A stretch of DNA of 64,000 nucleotides from Heliopora coerulea (Eukaryota > Cnidaria > Anthozoa > Scleralcyonacea > Helioporidae), in assembly GCA_030142905.1 (NCBI GenBank), contig JASJOG010000177.1, forward strand, positions 434,001 to 498,000, read 5' to 3'. The position numbers and the translations under genes are program-made. Shown here piece by piece: positions 10,883 to 23,189 of the stretch (the first letter of the stretch is position 1; each line of letters starts with the position of its first letter). The notes beneath the pieces are model-generated. The model saw only the letters and a program-made list of their open reading frames with translations. It was not told the DNA's origin and made no database searches.

Positions 10883-13456
10883 CTACTTTATCTTTCCAAT
10901 CACGTTTGCAATTTCTACTCCACTAAGATCTGTGTTCAGTTCATGTTTGATTGTTCTGGAGCCTCTTACACATAGCACTGCCGATCTTAATAAATTAAAT
11001 GATAGTTTTGCTCTTAGCCAATGAATGACAATGCTATAGTCTATCTGCTTCTTGTCAGATAACTTCTGGGCTAATTCAGTAAGGAATCGCTCTGCTTCTC
11101 TGCCACTTCCGCCATATGGTGAAAACACAAGAGGGCTAAAGGAACCGTGCTCGATTTCAATAATTCACTGGTTGTAGTGTCGCTTTTTCTCGTTCTCATT
11201 ACGCGAGAAAACCATATCCAGTTTCTGGCAAAGGTGGCTCTTTGCGAAAGGGTTAAAAACCCTGACATCAAAAAATGCACGTTGTCCCCTTTGCCAAAAA
11301 CCGCGCGCACTAACATCCAACCGAACTTCGTCAGAGGAGTTGGCACTGCTGGTTAAAACTTCTCCTGTCAGGGTCTGAAGATGTGGCTCGACCTCAACAT
11401 CATGACATACATCCTTAAGAAGGGATGCGAACAGATCTCGGACTTCATCATGCCTTCTATGGACAAATCCGCCTTTCATACACGTCATCGCATGATCAAC
11501 ATCAAATCTCTTGCCACAAGGACATGTAGATGGAAGATACTTTGGTGTCCAACGATACCTAAGGTTGAGCACATCATAAAATTCCCTTTTATTCAGGTCA
11601 AAGTTCTCTGACTTTAATGGCAATATTGTTAACCAACTGGATGCACCCTTCATCACTGTCAGATCATTTGCCCTACGCTGTTCTAGGTTCAGCTTCTCAC
11701 GAAGCTGTTGCAGAATGTTGTTATTCAACTCTTCTCTAGTCATGGCAATCCTTCTCCTTGTATTCATTTGTTGTTCGCTATCCAATAGTGCAGTACTGTC
11801 TTGATTGATGATATATTCAACCAGCTGTTCGGTAGCTGCGCGGGAGTTAGTAAACTCAAAATCCGCAACAGCGGAAAAGATAGGTATTCCCAAACCACCT
11901 TTCTTTACTGGCAAGGAGAGCAGAAGTCGTTCATCTACGGTGCATATGTGGCCATCTGTAATTGCCGGGATAAATAAATTATCCACCATTGCATCCAGTC
12001 GCGTCAGATGTTCCTTGATGTTGGTCATTGTTCTGATGTAATACGTCAGTTTGTGTTTGAACCCGCTGACAAATGCTGCATAAGCTGCCTGTGGTTCTGT
12101 CTTTGCAATCTTCAACAGAACTTTCAATTGATTGCACCACGAGCTTACCAAATCCTCGGCGTATTTGCCACGTCCACTTTCACTTCCAATGTAGCCACCA
12201 AGGTACTTTCTCCCATCTATTGTGATGTTAATGTTGGTTCCCCCAAAAATTTCTCTTGCTTTCTCCTCTGCCGTTGGCTTTACAACTAACCACGACTTTA
12301 AAGGATTTGGGTTATATCCCAACTTAGGACCCCACAACACAATATTATTCCATCAACATCGCAATTCCAGCAATTCACCTGCACCCCCCAGATCATCTGC
12401 AAAAGCTACGTGTTTCATTGTTGTGTCTCCTGTGGTTTCGGATTTAATTAACTCCAACAAAGGGGTTATGCCAATGGCATATACTGGCATTGCGAGGGGA
12501 TCACCCTGTGTGGTCACTTCTGATGAAGAAATTTCAGTTCCTCCAAGTACAAATAGGCGAGATGGTACAATATAACAGTTTCTGATATAAATGGCCATCG
12601 ATGGGCATAAATACTTGATATTGTGGAGAAAGACCCTTCTATTAAGGGAGTTAAAGGCATTGTCTGCATCCACCAGGAGCAATGCATCAGTAGACTCCTC
12701 GTCGAAGATGTCAGTCATGGCATGTACAGTAGCCTCACATTCACCCGCTTGTCCGGCGCAGAGCTGTAAATTTCCCGCGGAACTCATGATTTCTGGCTTA
12801 ATAACTGAAAGTATAGCTTTCCCAACAATCCTTCGCAATACCTCCCCGACACCAATAGGTCTAACCCCCGGGTTCTTAAATAAAGGAATCAGCCGGCAAG
12901 CGGTATAAGCTTCCAGATTAGTATATGTTCTACCATTTTCAACAAAGACTTCCGTTTCAATGGTGCTAATCTTTCTTGCAAAGGTGACTAATGCACTCCT
13001 AAGATTTTGGCCAACAGCTCCAAAATTCTTCGACACCAAGATTCTCCTCCACCCATCTGCGTCTAAACCAGAGGGCCCACCAGACCCCCTTGTCCGTAGG
13101 GTTGCATTTGCAATGGTAGATTCTGTTATATTTTGAAACATAACAGGGTCGACAAATGGAGGTTCGCCGTCTATTAACAATGATGGATCGGCTTCGCTTG
13201 CCTCAGGATGTTTCCATCTCAACTCATTTATAGTACTTTGGGATAGAGGGAGTACACCTCTGCTACTCTGTTGATCCAAAAGCTTCATAGCAGCATTTAT
13301 CTTTCCTTCCAGCACAAGTTTGGCAAAGGTTTTAGCTAACCTCTCTTCATTTAGCCCCTTGAGATTTGTTGGCAATTTGGCTTGAATCGTACTAGCCTCT
13401 CGAAGCAATTCACCAAGTTTGCCCAGCTCCCATGTGTCAAACGCCTTGACAAACAC
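10883..13456 (-). pseudogene. Reverse transcriptase plus restriction-like endonuclease
   Basis: One frame of about 850 codons broken by TGA at 12353-12355 and TGA at 11165-11167. RT motifs in order: LIPLFKNPGVRPIGVGEVLR (template grip), LLVDADNAFNSLNR (motif A Asp), TTQGDPLAMPVYA (motif B) and HVAFADDLGG (motif C, FADD in place of YADD). Downstream come a Cys-His cluster CPCGKRFDVDHAMTCMKGGF and the endonuclease core DEVRLDVSARGFW...AFFDVRVFNP, matching a PD-(D/E)XK-like nuclease of RLE elements. The reading continues past the second stop as IEIEHGSFSPLVF to a final stop at 10883. No lesion removes a catalytic residue, so decay is fairly recent. The exact RLE clade needs a tree. Confidence 0.82.
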
Positions 13457-13566
13457 TGGGAGTGTTCTTTCGCCGTTGACTTAAATGTTGGCTTCTGGAG
13501 AAGTAAGGCAGGCATTACCATGACGACTTTTAGAGCAATATCTCTGAACTCAATGGCCCCTTGATT

Positions 13567-13960
13567 CTAAAATTCAATCCACTTTGTTGTCTCAGCAATA
13601 AATTTCTTTCCCCCTGCACCGCTCGGAAGTTTAAATAAGTTCCATCTCCAAAATACGATTTCCTCATAAATCTCATCGATCTTCTGGTGAATTTCGTCTT
13701 TAGTATAATCTCCCCAAATTTTGAGTTGCGTTGGTGTTGATTGACTCCGTATTGTGATATTGACATTCGCTTGAACTTCGTCTTGTCTGCACTCCCGCAT
13801 TCAACTCAGCTGATGAAAATCGCTTTCTGCAACTACTCAGATGGATATTCTTCCCATGATTTGAGGAAAAATTCCGTAGACACAGTTTGCATTGAAAAGA
13901 AGCAGGAATTTGTCGAGTTTGTGTTTGTGCACGATCATATCGGTCCTGCTGCATTTTCAC
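13567..13960 (-). pseudogene. N-terminal zinc-finger region of the RLE retrotransposon
   Basis: A frame from 13960 holds a finger of the form C-x2-C-x12-H-x3-C at roughly 13891-13829 (FQCKLCLRNF at its start). This type of DNA-binding finger lies N-terminal to the RT in R2-group elements. Near 13720 the reading shifts frame to WGDYTKDEIHQKIDEIYEEI, and this second frame meets a TAG at 13567-13569 but continues beyond it as QGAIEFRDIALK. A further frameshift near 13440 joins the RT reading. Confidence 0.7.
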
Positions 13961-14698
13961 TTCAAATATTAATTTCCTAGGTCGATGGCGGCGAAAAAGC
14001 TAATCCACTAGGTCAGGCAACATATGGTATTATCGGAGGTATAATAAATGTTGCATCTTCATGCTTATTTCCGACCGACAACCAGAACATTTACTGACTT
14101 GCTAGACCCGCCATCTTGTCCGCCATCATTTGTTAGTCATATACCGATGTATTAACCCCAACGTGCAAAGGAGTGAACACGTAGAGCAGTTAACAGAGCA
14201 AACTTTTGCAAAGTATTCTGGAAGACGTTATGCAGCTTTCCAGGAATTGCCCAGTGGCCTTGAAGATATCCCACAATGTTTGTTTGATTTTGTTCTGCTT
14301 GAATACTACAGGTCGACAACAAAAGATTTTGAAATGGTACTGAGTGAAAGCTGGCAGTTGTCGGCTTGCGAGTTGCTAAAGTCTCGTGTTTCTGTTTTCA
14401 AGAAGGGGGACTCACTCGTAATTTTTGTCACGGAGGCCAGCCACCGCTTGTGGTGCCCCCTGTGTACTTCATCTTATCTCATCAACTCCAGTGCGCATGT
14501 CAGCGTTTGATGGTAGGAATTTGCGAAACGGGGTGGTACACGTGTATGAAATGTAATAGGCCTTTTCTGAAATCACCGGAAATTTGCGACCGCAAAGCAT
14601 TATGGTCTAGTTTCAGTACAAACAAACATTCTTGGGAAAATGGCGAAGGATTTACCGCGAACACATACGAGGATAGAAACTTGTAAATACGAAGTAGC

Positions 14699-14914
14699 AT
14701 GACTGCAAATAGTCAAGACTTTTCTCAAATGAAAAATGACGAACTAGGATCATTCCTGCGAGATCGAGGAATTCCGTGTCATGACAGAAAGAAAAAAGAT
14801 CGAATTACTCTTGCCAAAGCAGCGAATAATCTGGGCTTCCTTGTTCGTCCAAAACCAGACGAAATTAAGGCAGAAGTACCATTTCGAAAGGACTCGTATA
14901 TGTATCTTTCCTAA
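14699..14914 (+). CDS. SAP-like short ORF, likely fragment of a transposon-derived gene
   Basis: ATG 14699 opens a 71-residue frame. MKNDELGSFLRDRGIPCHDR followed by a Lys-rich stretch looks like a SAP-type DNA-binding helix pair (ELxxFLRxRG). In cnidarian genomes such a domain often begins long transposon-related proteins, but nothing downstream supports a full gene. It could be a first exon or a remnant. Confidence 0.35.
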   Translation: MTANSQDFSQMKNDELGSFLRDRGIPCHDRKKKDRITLAKAANNLGFLVRPKPDEIKAEVPFRKDSYMYLS

Positions 14915-14919
14915 GACAA

Positions 14920-15780
14920 TTTTTAGGCTTGGCTTAATACGATCGGCGTTTTTCGCCAGGTGTCTAGATGACTATACTGCTTTTTAGTTGCTAAACAATT
15001 GCTTTTTAATTAGCCTCCTCACGTAGACAAGGATTGACCCAGATATTTGACTTGGGATACCAGAAGGCCATATCTTTACCTGCGAGTTTTGGGTCGTGTC
15101 CTCAGCGATATACTTTGATAATTGTTCTGTTATGATTTTTTGAGTCGATTTTGTTAGCTCACAATTACCCACATAAGCCACTAGCAAGAACCAAGACAAT
15201 CAGATTGTATAGCATCAAAATCCGAATAATTTTACTCTGCATTGGAATACTGCAGACTAACGAAGATGGGATAGTAATTTAGTAATTGTATCAAACAAAG
15301 TTATATCTTCCATACGATCACTGCGCGAAACTTCCGTGCGTATTTGACTTTACCGTACAGGTTTATCACGGAGCTCTGAGAGACTGAATTAAGGTCGGAA
15401 AAAGTCTTACAGAGGAGCAATATAGTGTGCTACTAGATGTGACTTCTTTATTACAGGGTTATTACACTTTCTTTGAAGTCTTAATGACCGACACATCAGT
15501 AGAATATAATCGAAAAAAACCGAAAGGGAGAAAATGGCTCCTATAATTAAAAATGTTTGGAAAAAAGCAATCCGAACCGATCTGAGAAAAAAAGAGTATA
15601 ACTCAATCCGATCCTGTCCGAATCTTTGAAATTTCAATTCAAATCCAATTGGATAAAATTTCCCCTTGGATTCGCAACAATGGGATTCGTATACATCTAT
15701 GATGTAAACAAGTATGTCATTAAATTTAACTGTTTCGGTCAAGAACTCCATGCAACTCTAATGTTATACTGAGAAAAACT
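14920..15780. other. Septin intron sequence, nothing recognised
   Basis: No exon, repeat pair or element end seen between the SAP-like ORF and septin exon K. Confidence 0.4.
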
Positions 15781-15783
15781 TAC

Positions 15784-15861
15784 CAACACGCTTTGTTCTT
15801 GCTGCAATTTCTTCTTTTTTTCTGCTTGGACTTTCTTAAGGTGTTCAAACTTTGCATACAA
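15784..15861 (-). pseudogene. Septin exon 'K': coiled coil
   Basis: 78 nt, LYAKFEHLKKVQAEKKKKLQ then QEQSVL, phase 0 at both ends, with acceptor tttcag and donor GTAAGT. Lys/Glu heptads fit a coiled coil. Confidence 0.92.
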
Positions 15862-15869
15862 CTGAAAAA

Positions 15870-17295
15870 GGGAATAAAACTAGTGTAAGCTGATTTCTTG
15901 CAATAATAACTCGTCAAAAAATACAGCAAATTGAAACAAGCGTCTAAGGATTTTCATATGGCAAAAGGACGATTGCATACAAGACTAAATGATTGCTGAC
16001 GCTGAAATAGAATAAACAGATCATTTCTCGTTCAAAACGACAGCTGTACTTTCCTACAGTAATGTACTAAATGACTCAGTCACAGAGTATGGGAGATCAA
16101 ACATTTACCATTAAGAAAAAGTCAACTCCTACGAATACATTAACCAAGATAAAAGGGATCCCATACAGTTTAGTGTACAACCAGCAATGCAGGTAATGGA
16201 ATTTCGGAAATAACCATGGCGGAGCAACAAGCCGTAAAAAGGGTACCTAATCAAGATTTTAAGTCAACAAGTTAATGTGTTTTTAATGACGAACAACTTA
16301 TTAATATTGAGAGAAAGGTTTGGGCAGCGCCCGCCCTTCCCAAACGGTGACAACATGCTGCGCGTGGCGCTTCAAGTAACAAGGGGGATTGGGTCATCGC
16401 AATGAGATATTTTGTGAACAAACTAAAGTTCTTCACTAGGTCAAACAGCAGATGGTCTTGCTACCACCAGCGGAAGTATTAAGCAGAACGCCCACCAGGG
16501 TTACTAAAGGAGGCCAAGTGGCCTAGAAGAAATGGGCCGGTATTGCACTGTATTTGGGCCTACGATTGAACCAGCCGTTCGTAGTCTACCAGAGATCAGG
16601 ACAGAAAAAACGGGCAAAAATAGATAGTTGGATCATTAAATTTAGGGCAAAATCCCTTTTGGTCACCGGTTTATGTTCAATATACGTATTGGCGCTGAAG
16701 AAGCGAGGTGACACCATAAACAGCCCCAATGCGTGTCAAATTAAATTTGGGCACTTTTTCAAAAGATACAAAATTCAGGCATAACGAAGCTAGACACCCC
16801 TTCCAAGGACTCTTATCAGTCCATGGCAAGGATTTACTTGAGAATTCGTAACGTGACTAACTTGTGCTTTGTTAATAGTACTTGCAATTCTGTGCTGACA
16901 CAGATTTTCTCTCTTTAATTTACCACGCACATTATCGAAATTTTGAGGTTTCGACCTCAGGTCATTATCAGACAAGGGATCTGAACTAGGTACGGAGTTA
17001 TCAAACGTTCAGTCGATTCGATCAAACCCTAGATTCAACAAGCTTTACGCCAGGTGAATAAATACCTAGATTGGCCATATGACATGAGGTTTATCTTTCC
17101 TACCGCTTCTAGACTACTGTCTGGGCGAAAGGTTTCGGAGCTCACGGACCATATCATGACTCCTGTGCAGTGTGAACAATGATTTTCGTGCTGGAATACC
17201 AATGAAAAACGTTACTTATGATTTTAATCCCAAAAAGTTTTCATCCATATGGCCATTCCTTTCATCTACTCCCCCACTCTATATTGTTCCCAGAG
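15870..17295. other. Septin intron, nothing recognised
   Basis: Only short frames. No paired repeats were found. Confidence 0.4.
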
Positions 17296-17303
17296 CCACG
17301 TAC

Positions 17304-17436
17304 CTCTTGTTCTTCTTGTTTAAGTTCCGTCTCTTTGTTCTTTACTTTTCGAATAAAACTACTTCGCATTTCGTCTTCACGTTTTTGAAGTTCGCCCATA
17401 TAATCCTTACGGCGTTGCTCGTTAGTGTCTTGCAAA
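17304..17436 (-). pseudogene. Septin exon 'J': coiled-coil start
   Basis: 133 nt encoding SLQDTNEQRRKDYMGELQKR followed by EDEMRSSFIRKVKNKETELK. The correct acceptor is gattag at 17437-17442; using the nearer gcaag would give a stop. This is the start of the C-terminal coiled coil of SEPTIN6/8/10/11-type proteins. Confidence 0.92.
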
Positions 17437-17847
17437 CTAATCAAACAACCAAAAGCCATACAAACATCTTCATTACAAGCAGTGTTAATTCGAGAAACGC
17501 AGGAGTTTGGCAGTCAACCTAATTTTGTCCCTCGTCATATTGTCTTTCATTAAATATAAGCCTTTCAGTTAAAACAAGACTACATAGGTTCATTATAAAC
17601 ATAACTAAGTTGGTGCAAAAACATAATGCACCCAGCAATGTATGCATTCATGCATACTCAGCTGGTTCATTGTAAGGTAAACTAAAAACTTCCCTTTCCC
17701 GTCAAACTTTCCAGTGCTCACTGTCAAGCCAAGGAGGCCTATACATCATGTAGAAAATTCCATGTTGTTATACGTTACTATTTAATGCATAATTAATGTG
17801 CTAGTCCAGGTAATAATCGCTACCAATTCAAGGGCAATCTACTGTAC

Positions 17848-17964
17848 CTTCGAGGTCGACTTTCGGCATCCGTATCTGAGAATCCTATTTCTGCTAATTT
17901 GCTTTTCTGATACAATTCAAAATGTTTTTCGTGAGTTTTCTCGATCAGATCGGCCATGTTTGTC
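17848..17964 (-). pseudogene. Septin exon 'I': linker after the G domain
   Basis: 117 nt encoding [20 protein letters not shown] and [18 protein letters not shown]. It corresponds to the region after the G domain with the family's THxxHxELY pattern. Phases match both neighbours. Confidence 0.92.
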
Positions 17965-17969
17965 CTATT

Positions 17970-19105
17970 AAAAATGCAAGTCATAAGAAACAGCAGTGAC
18001 TGGTATCCATTACATCATTTTTATCGATTTTCAATTTCAGACTAGTAATTAGTTGGAAAATTATACTGTACTTCCAACAACTTTCAATGTATAACCGTTG
18101 TAACGAGTGATTTCAAAACAACAGGTTCGTCGGACTGTTCTCCAGCCTAATCGTGCTTCGATGGCTATGTACTGTAGTAGTCCCCCAGCGTCTTCCTGTT
18201 ATTTTATCTTTGACTGTACTCTTTAACTCAACGTCCTGGAAACTTGTCTTAATTTCCTAAATTGTATCACGATGTTTAAGAATAGCCAACCACAACATAT
18301 TGATAGGTTGTTTTTTGAATCACTTTCCGCGAGACGCTTACTTTTTAAGAATTATTCTCAGGGTAACAAAAGTAAAATTCATGGTTAATCATGAAACATT
18401 CTCATAAGGCTTCAGTGGAAATCCATGTGGACGACACAAGCACCACGTCAGCATTAGGATTTGAATAAGGGGAGAATTTGCTACTGGCAAGTGGGTCACT
18501 GGTCCACCGATTAGGCCTGGTCGATCAAACTTTGAACATTTTTCTAAATGTAACGCACAAACCGCAAAAAATATCCTCTGGGAGTCCAAGTGATCCAAGG
18601 TGGAGGGTCATTCACTTTGCAAGATTGAATGAACTTACGGGGTTCTACTACTGAGGACAACCATGTCATGTAGAGTATTGTCCTGAAACTGACGGCAGTG
18701 GTACCGGTCTTATCTGATTGGTTAGGTTGGTTCGTACCGGAGGACAACTCAATATCACTCTGCGGATCAAGAGATGTCGCTGTTGCTTTTCTAAACTAGA
18801 GTACATTGTGGTAAATGCTAGTTTGATACAATGGCGAAATAACAGAGTGAACGCAGCCAAATTCAAATTTAAAATCGGCCTTATCACATGTACTCCGAGC
18901 AAAAAGTTCATCAGTCAATTTATATAACCATTTGCATCTTAACTCGGTCAACAAATTCCAAAAACTAGGACATTACTCTACCACAATACAGAGAAATACA
19001 GCCTAATTCAAAGAAAACATGCATGGTTCACACTAAATATCGTTATACTTGGAATGTTTGTCCCCATATTTGCGTTACAGCGTAAGATTGAACAAAGGTG
19101 TTCAC
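17970..19105. other. Septin intron, nothing recognised
   Basis: AT-rich sequence with short frames only. No exon fits between septin exons I and H, whose phases already match. Confidence 0.4.
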
Positions 19106-19110
19106 CGTAC

Positions 19111-19162
19111 CTGAGCAGCATTTCACGTAATTTTACAAAATCACAATGGGTTTCATTCTCAA
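19111..19162 (-). pseudogene. Septin exon 'H': septin-unique element
   Basis: 52 nt encoding (V)ENETHCDFVKLREMLL(R), with acceptor ctgcttttcag and donor GTACGG. This is the most conserved septin-unique motif and is intact here. Confidence 0.93.
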
Positions 19163-19169
19163 CTGAAAA

Positions 19170-20485
19170 GCAGACAAGAAAGCCAAGTAAGTGGTCATCA
19201 TACCAGGTAGTCAATGCATCACGACGACATGATAAGATCATTGGTTTGTCGGTACTTCTATTGTGGTGTTCCTTTAAAGGTAGGGTCCTTCCAAAAATAT
19301 TTGGAGAATACATTACGTATATCGTTCCATAAGCTAATGTGAGTTTCCTGTATTTGTGTCCCACACATCTTGTTTTATTCAATTCTCTTACCCCGACAAT
19401 GTTGCCATTTTAATCTTACTCGAAGGCAGGAAACGGACGTACGAAAACAGGGATTTGGAGATGGTCGACTCAAAATTTGGCCAGGAGGATATCGCCTAAA
19501 GAAGAACTGATTGCTGTTGTGTGTTACTCATGTAACAGTTATTTTAGACTAGAGTAGTTGGTTTGTCACATTTTCAAAGTTGGTTTCACTGTAAATTTTC
19601 TACAAGCATGAGCTGTAGATTTATTAACGGACAATCACGAAGCAAAACGTCTGAAGGTCTTTGAAACGTCACAATCTCGAATTGTCCATGGACAATGCCC
19701 TCCTCAAGCCAAAATCCGAGCGGAAACACTGGCTGAAATGTATTTTGTAAGGTGACAAGTGAAAAGAAAAACGACGACCTGTGGGCGTCAGATACAAATG
19801 AAATGCAATTAAATTCAGTCTAACTCATCGACAGGGGCCAAGAAGCAACTTCTGCAATATGTAAAACAGAAATTTAAAGGAGTAACAAGCCATTCAAAAC
19901 CTAGACTAGACAAACAGGTCCAAATACCGTACAGAAATTTTTTGGTTGTTTGACAATATTCCTAAATTACATTTAAATTTCTACGAATATTACTATTTGT
20001 CGAATATTTAACCCCATAGCATTTAACCCCACCACCTAAAGCTGCGTGGGCGAATACCATTTGGTTAAAAGTGTAAAGCCCGTTAATGCATGAGGTGTTT
20101 TGAAGAATCCAAACTGACTTGTGGTCGTAAATTATTTAGGCGAATCCAATAAATTACAGTTCTTTTTCTCAATTTACATTCAGTGTTTTCTCAACGTTAT
20201 AATTTATCAGCGTGCCTTATCGTGCCATGAACATCCCGCACGCCTTCAGGTGAGCCACGCGGTTAAGACAGGATCTTATTTAACGGAACGAGTCAAATTG
20301 ACCTATACAACGTGATACGACCGCGCCATTTAACCAGGATGTACTTGATATTCTCTTTTCACGTAATACATAATCCATTTCATTTGATCGAATGTCAACG
20401 CCTAATATTCCATTTACCTTTTGCTCTGTGCGTTAACAACGCTCTGCAGAACCCGGTCTAAGTATCAAACAATGCTAACTGACAT
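19170..20485. other. Septin intron, nothing recognised
   Basis: AT-rich sequence without long frames or paired element ends. Confidence 0.4.
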
Positions 20486-20492
20486 CACCTAC

Positions 20493-20590
20493 CTAATACT
20501 ATCCCCCCAGGGATATTACCGCGCGCGTACTCGGTCTTTGCTAACAGTTACTTTATCTCTACTCCCAACTACAGCAAACGGCATTTGTTC
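20493..20590 (-). pseudogene. Septin exon 'G' with nonsense codon and 1-nt insertion
   Basis: Starts EQMPFAVVGSRDKVTVSKDR, continues VRAR, then TAA (plus 20516-20518), then YPWG. The run of six G just after the Trp codon (plus 20503-20508) is one base longer than the splice phase allows; with five, the exon joins the next one in frame. The exon therefore has two independent lesions. It is also more diverged (SKDRVRAR) than its neighbours, as expected after loss of constraint. Confidence 0.88.
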
Positions 20591-20821
20591 CTAAAGCACA
20601 ACAACCGATGTGAGAAACGCCGCAGTAACAAAATAAATGTTGCAATAACTAAATCTAAATATGGTGTGGTAATTAATATCACTCGTTAAAACTAACATTT
20701 CTGATTTTTTGGTACATTAAGAAATGGACAGTCAAAGTGACGAAACAGATAAATATCAAACTCATTAAGAACTCATCAAGACAAGAACAAATACAAAGAA
20801 AATCCTTAGCGAAACTAACCC

Positions 20822-21078
20822 TTCTGAACATTTCACATGTCATTTCCCATGTGAAAAACGTATGAAATTGGAACGTTTTCACATATGAAATTTTCATTTC
20901 ACATACATGAATGAAACGAACTGGTTCAAAGTTACACGTGAAATCTAAGTTTTACGAAACATGTGTTTTACATATGAAACAGAAAATTCACGTATGAAAA
21001 TTTATCTCGCTTATGAAATTTTCATTTCACATATGGAATTGAAACAATTCCCATATGGAATACTAACGTGAAAGTTTT
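20822..21078. repeat. CATATGAAA-rich palindromic repeat cluster
   Basis: ttcacatatgaaattttcat and close variants occur many times in both orientations across about 250 bp. Single motifs are near-palindromic (CATATG core), so the cluster could fold extensively. No terminal repeats or target duplication were identified. Confidence 0.6.
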
Positions 21079-21545
21079 GTGAGGGTACTTGGCATGAAAT
21101 TCTATAACTTTCAATCGGACTTCCCCATAATATAACGATTTGTTTAAAAAGTTACAATAACGACCAATTTTGTATTGAACATGCTAATGTATCTTGAACC
21201 CTTTCTTAATTATCGTGACGACATTATTACAGATAAGCAAAAAATCCTCTCCAATACTCTCCTATACCCAATTTTAATATTGGACCTAATACAACAGAGG
21301 TAGACTTGTAAAATAACTTTGAAAGGTTTAATTGTGGTCGGGAACACAAGAATTTTCGCTAACTTAGGACCAGCATTCTTACCAGTTTTGTCGATCATGT
21401 TGGGTGAAAGGTGCTTTCTGTTGTTTGATTCAACTGAATGTTTCATAATAGCTCACAACCATCTTGAAAGTGGGACTGTCCGACATAGACGACTTCTCTT
21501 TGGACCACTAACTTATGTAGCGTATTCTTCTGAATACAAACTCTA

Positions 21546-22097
21546 GGCGTTTATTAAATTTTCGTACTCTTAGAGGGGCGTTTATTCGAAAAGGGGCGTT
21601 TGTCGGAACAGCGGTTTATCCTGAATTCTCTAAACACAAAATTTAAACCTGATGAAACATTTTTATAAGAAAAACATCAGCATACAAAGTTTTGCATATG
21701 ATTTTTGCATACGCTAAGAACGTCATGATATCAGCATATGTTTCAGACTTGTCTACAATATTAACCAGCTCGTCTTCATCTTCTTCAATGAAGTTTGCCT
21801 TATTTTGGTCTCATACTCTTGATAACGAGTCTCCCTTACTGTATGTAAACCGACGTGTTAACCGATGTTAAAAGAAAAAAGTTGTGATTAATTAAATATG
21901 TTAGTTTAATGTCCTTGCAATAGATTGTCATCAAACTAAGGTTTTTTTTCATTATATTTATACAAGATAAAGGGGGCGTCTATTCGAGACGAGGGTAATT
22001 AAGTCGGAAGAGGCGTTTATTTAAAATTCTTAAACTTAGGGAAGCGTCAATTCAGGTAGAGGCGTTTATTCGAACAGGGACGTTTATTCGGAATAGT
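21546..22097. repeat. Dispersed GGCGTTTATTCG motif repeats
   Basis: The core ggggcgtttattcgaa recurs at both ends of the interval (21546-21615 and 21970-22095) with variants such as gggcgtctattcgag. Between them is unrelated AT-rich sequence. This may be a transposon with subterminal direct repeats or a decayed minisatellite. Confidence 0.55.
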
Positions 22098-22099
22098 AC

Positions 22100-22690
22100 T
22101 GATACCAATGATCACATCGGATTCCTTTGTTCCCCAAGAGAAGTTAAAACCGAATATCTCTCATTGCTCATACATGAAGAAAATTTCACCTTTCTCTGAA
22201 TGTTATTCCAGAGGAAAATCCTTTTAGAAGACAAGAGATTATTTCGTCTACTAAGTGTCCTTCGTTAACATTTACGAGGGAAAATTAGAAGAAAAGGGAT
22301 CCCAAGGTTTCGAGGCGCAGGCTGTGAACGGAGTCAAAGGCATGGACCCTTGCCGTTCCTTTGCACCCTGTGTCCCCTGGTTAAAAATTGTTTCTAAAAT
22401 GATGTTATCAAATATGCTATCTTCAGTTTGTAAGTAACATGGTTGTCAGCCCGTTGTCAGCAAACTAATGTTGGCACATTAAATTTTGGGCATGCTCCTT
22501 CCCTGTGTATAACAGTCTAGGAAATGCTCATTCGGACTTAAATACGACGAATATGATGATTCCAAATTAATAGTGGCGCAGCTGCTTAAGTCTAACCGTA
22601 TTTTGGACAGTTGTTTTCCTAGTTGACTTATCTCTCAGAGCTGCACATTCCTGTAATAATTAGTTCATAACAACAACGACAGTGGACCCC
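22100..22690. other. Septin intron, nothing recognised
   Basis: One 60-codon plus-strand frame at 22255-22437 has no recognisable motif. I do not regard it as a gene. Confidence 0.35.
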
Positions 22691-22870
22691 ATGGTCTTAG
22701 GCTGCTCCAAGTTCTTCCCAACATTTAACATACACCGCATAAGCAGGAACAGCTTCACCCTCGTGCTTATAATGCAAAGTAAATAAACGTACATGTATTA
22801 AAGTACAACTCATCTCAATTTCCAATCCTGTAACTGGTACATTCTTCCTCGTCATGAAATCATATCTTAC

Positions 22871-22960
22871 ATTCATCGAACTATTAAGTTCTGCTTCTTT
22901 ATCATCCTCAACTAGGAACTTGTACATTTCAACTCCATTTGAAAGTAACTCTTCCATGAT
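22871..22960 (-). pseudogene. Septin exon 'F'
   Basis: 90 nt, 30 codons, beginning IMEELLSNGVEMYKFLVEDD and ending NSSMN, phase 0 at both ends. The donor is GTAAGA, and the frame reads on past it, which makes a longer spurious ORF. Confidence 0.9.
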
Positions 22961-23189
22961 CTGAGAAGGAAAGGAGGATCGATAAGAGAGCTATTGACAA
23001 ATATTCAGCGCTGAATTGATAAGCATAAATAAAGACGATGACGTGGCTAAAACTAATATAATATATAGAATGAATATTTACTAATCTTTAATCGGATCTG
23101 GCAATAAACTAAAAGTCAGAGTAGACATGATTTCAAAATATGATTAATAATTTTCAGTTTCATAATCAGTTGTAAGGATGGAGACTTTA

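Larger units (their letters stand above)
10731..13975 (-). mobile_element. RLE-type (R2-group) non-LTR retrotransposon, decayed
   Basis: A single-ORF non-LTR element on the minus strand inside the last septin intron. In order it encodes an N-terminal C2H2-type finger, a reverse transcriptase, a Cys/His knuckle and a C-terminal restriction-like endonuclease. It ends near an A-tract (plus-strand T-run 10731-10743). The 5' boundary is uncertain, and no target-site duplication was recognised. R2-group elements use the endonuclease to nick the target and prime cDNA synthesis there. The copy has two frameshifts and three in-frame stops. Confidence 0.8.

Noticed and set aside
14130..14686. Plus-strand ORFs of 126 and 106 codons upstream of the SAP-like ORF
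   Set aside because: They overlap in different frames, show no recognisable motif, and could be decayed transposon sequence.
21319..21546. Plus-strand ORF with LIVVGNTRIF resembling a septin FAVVGS segment
   Set aside because: Wrong strand. The true septin FAVVGS exon was found on the minus strand at 20493-20590 with matching splice phases.
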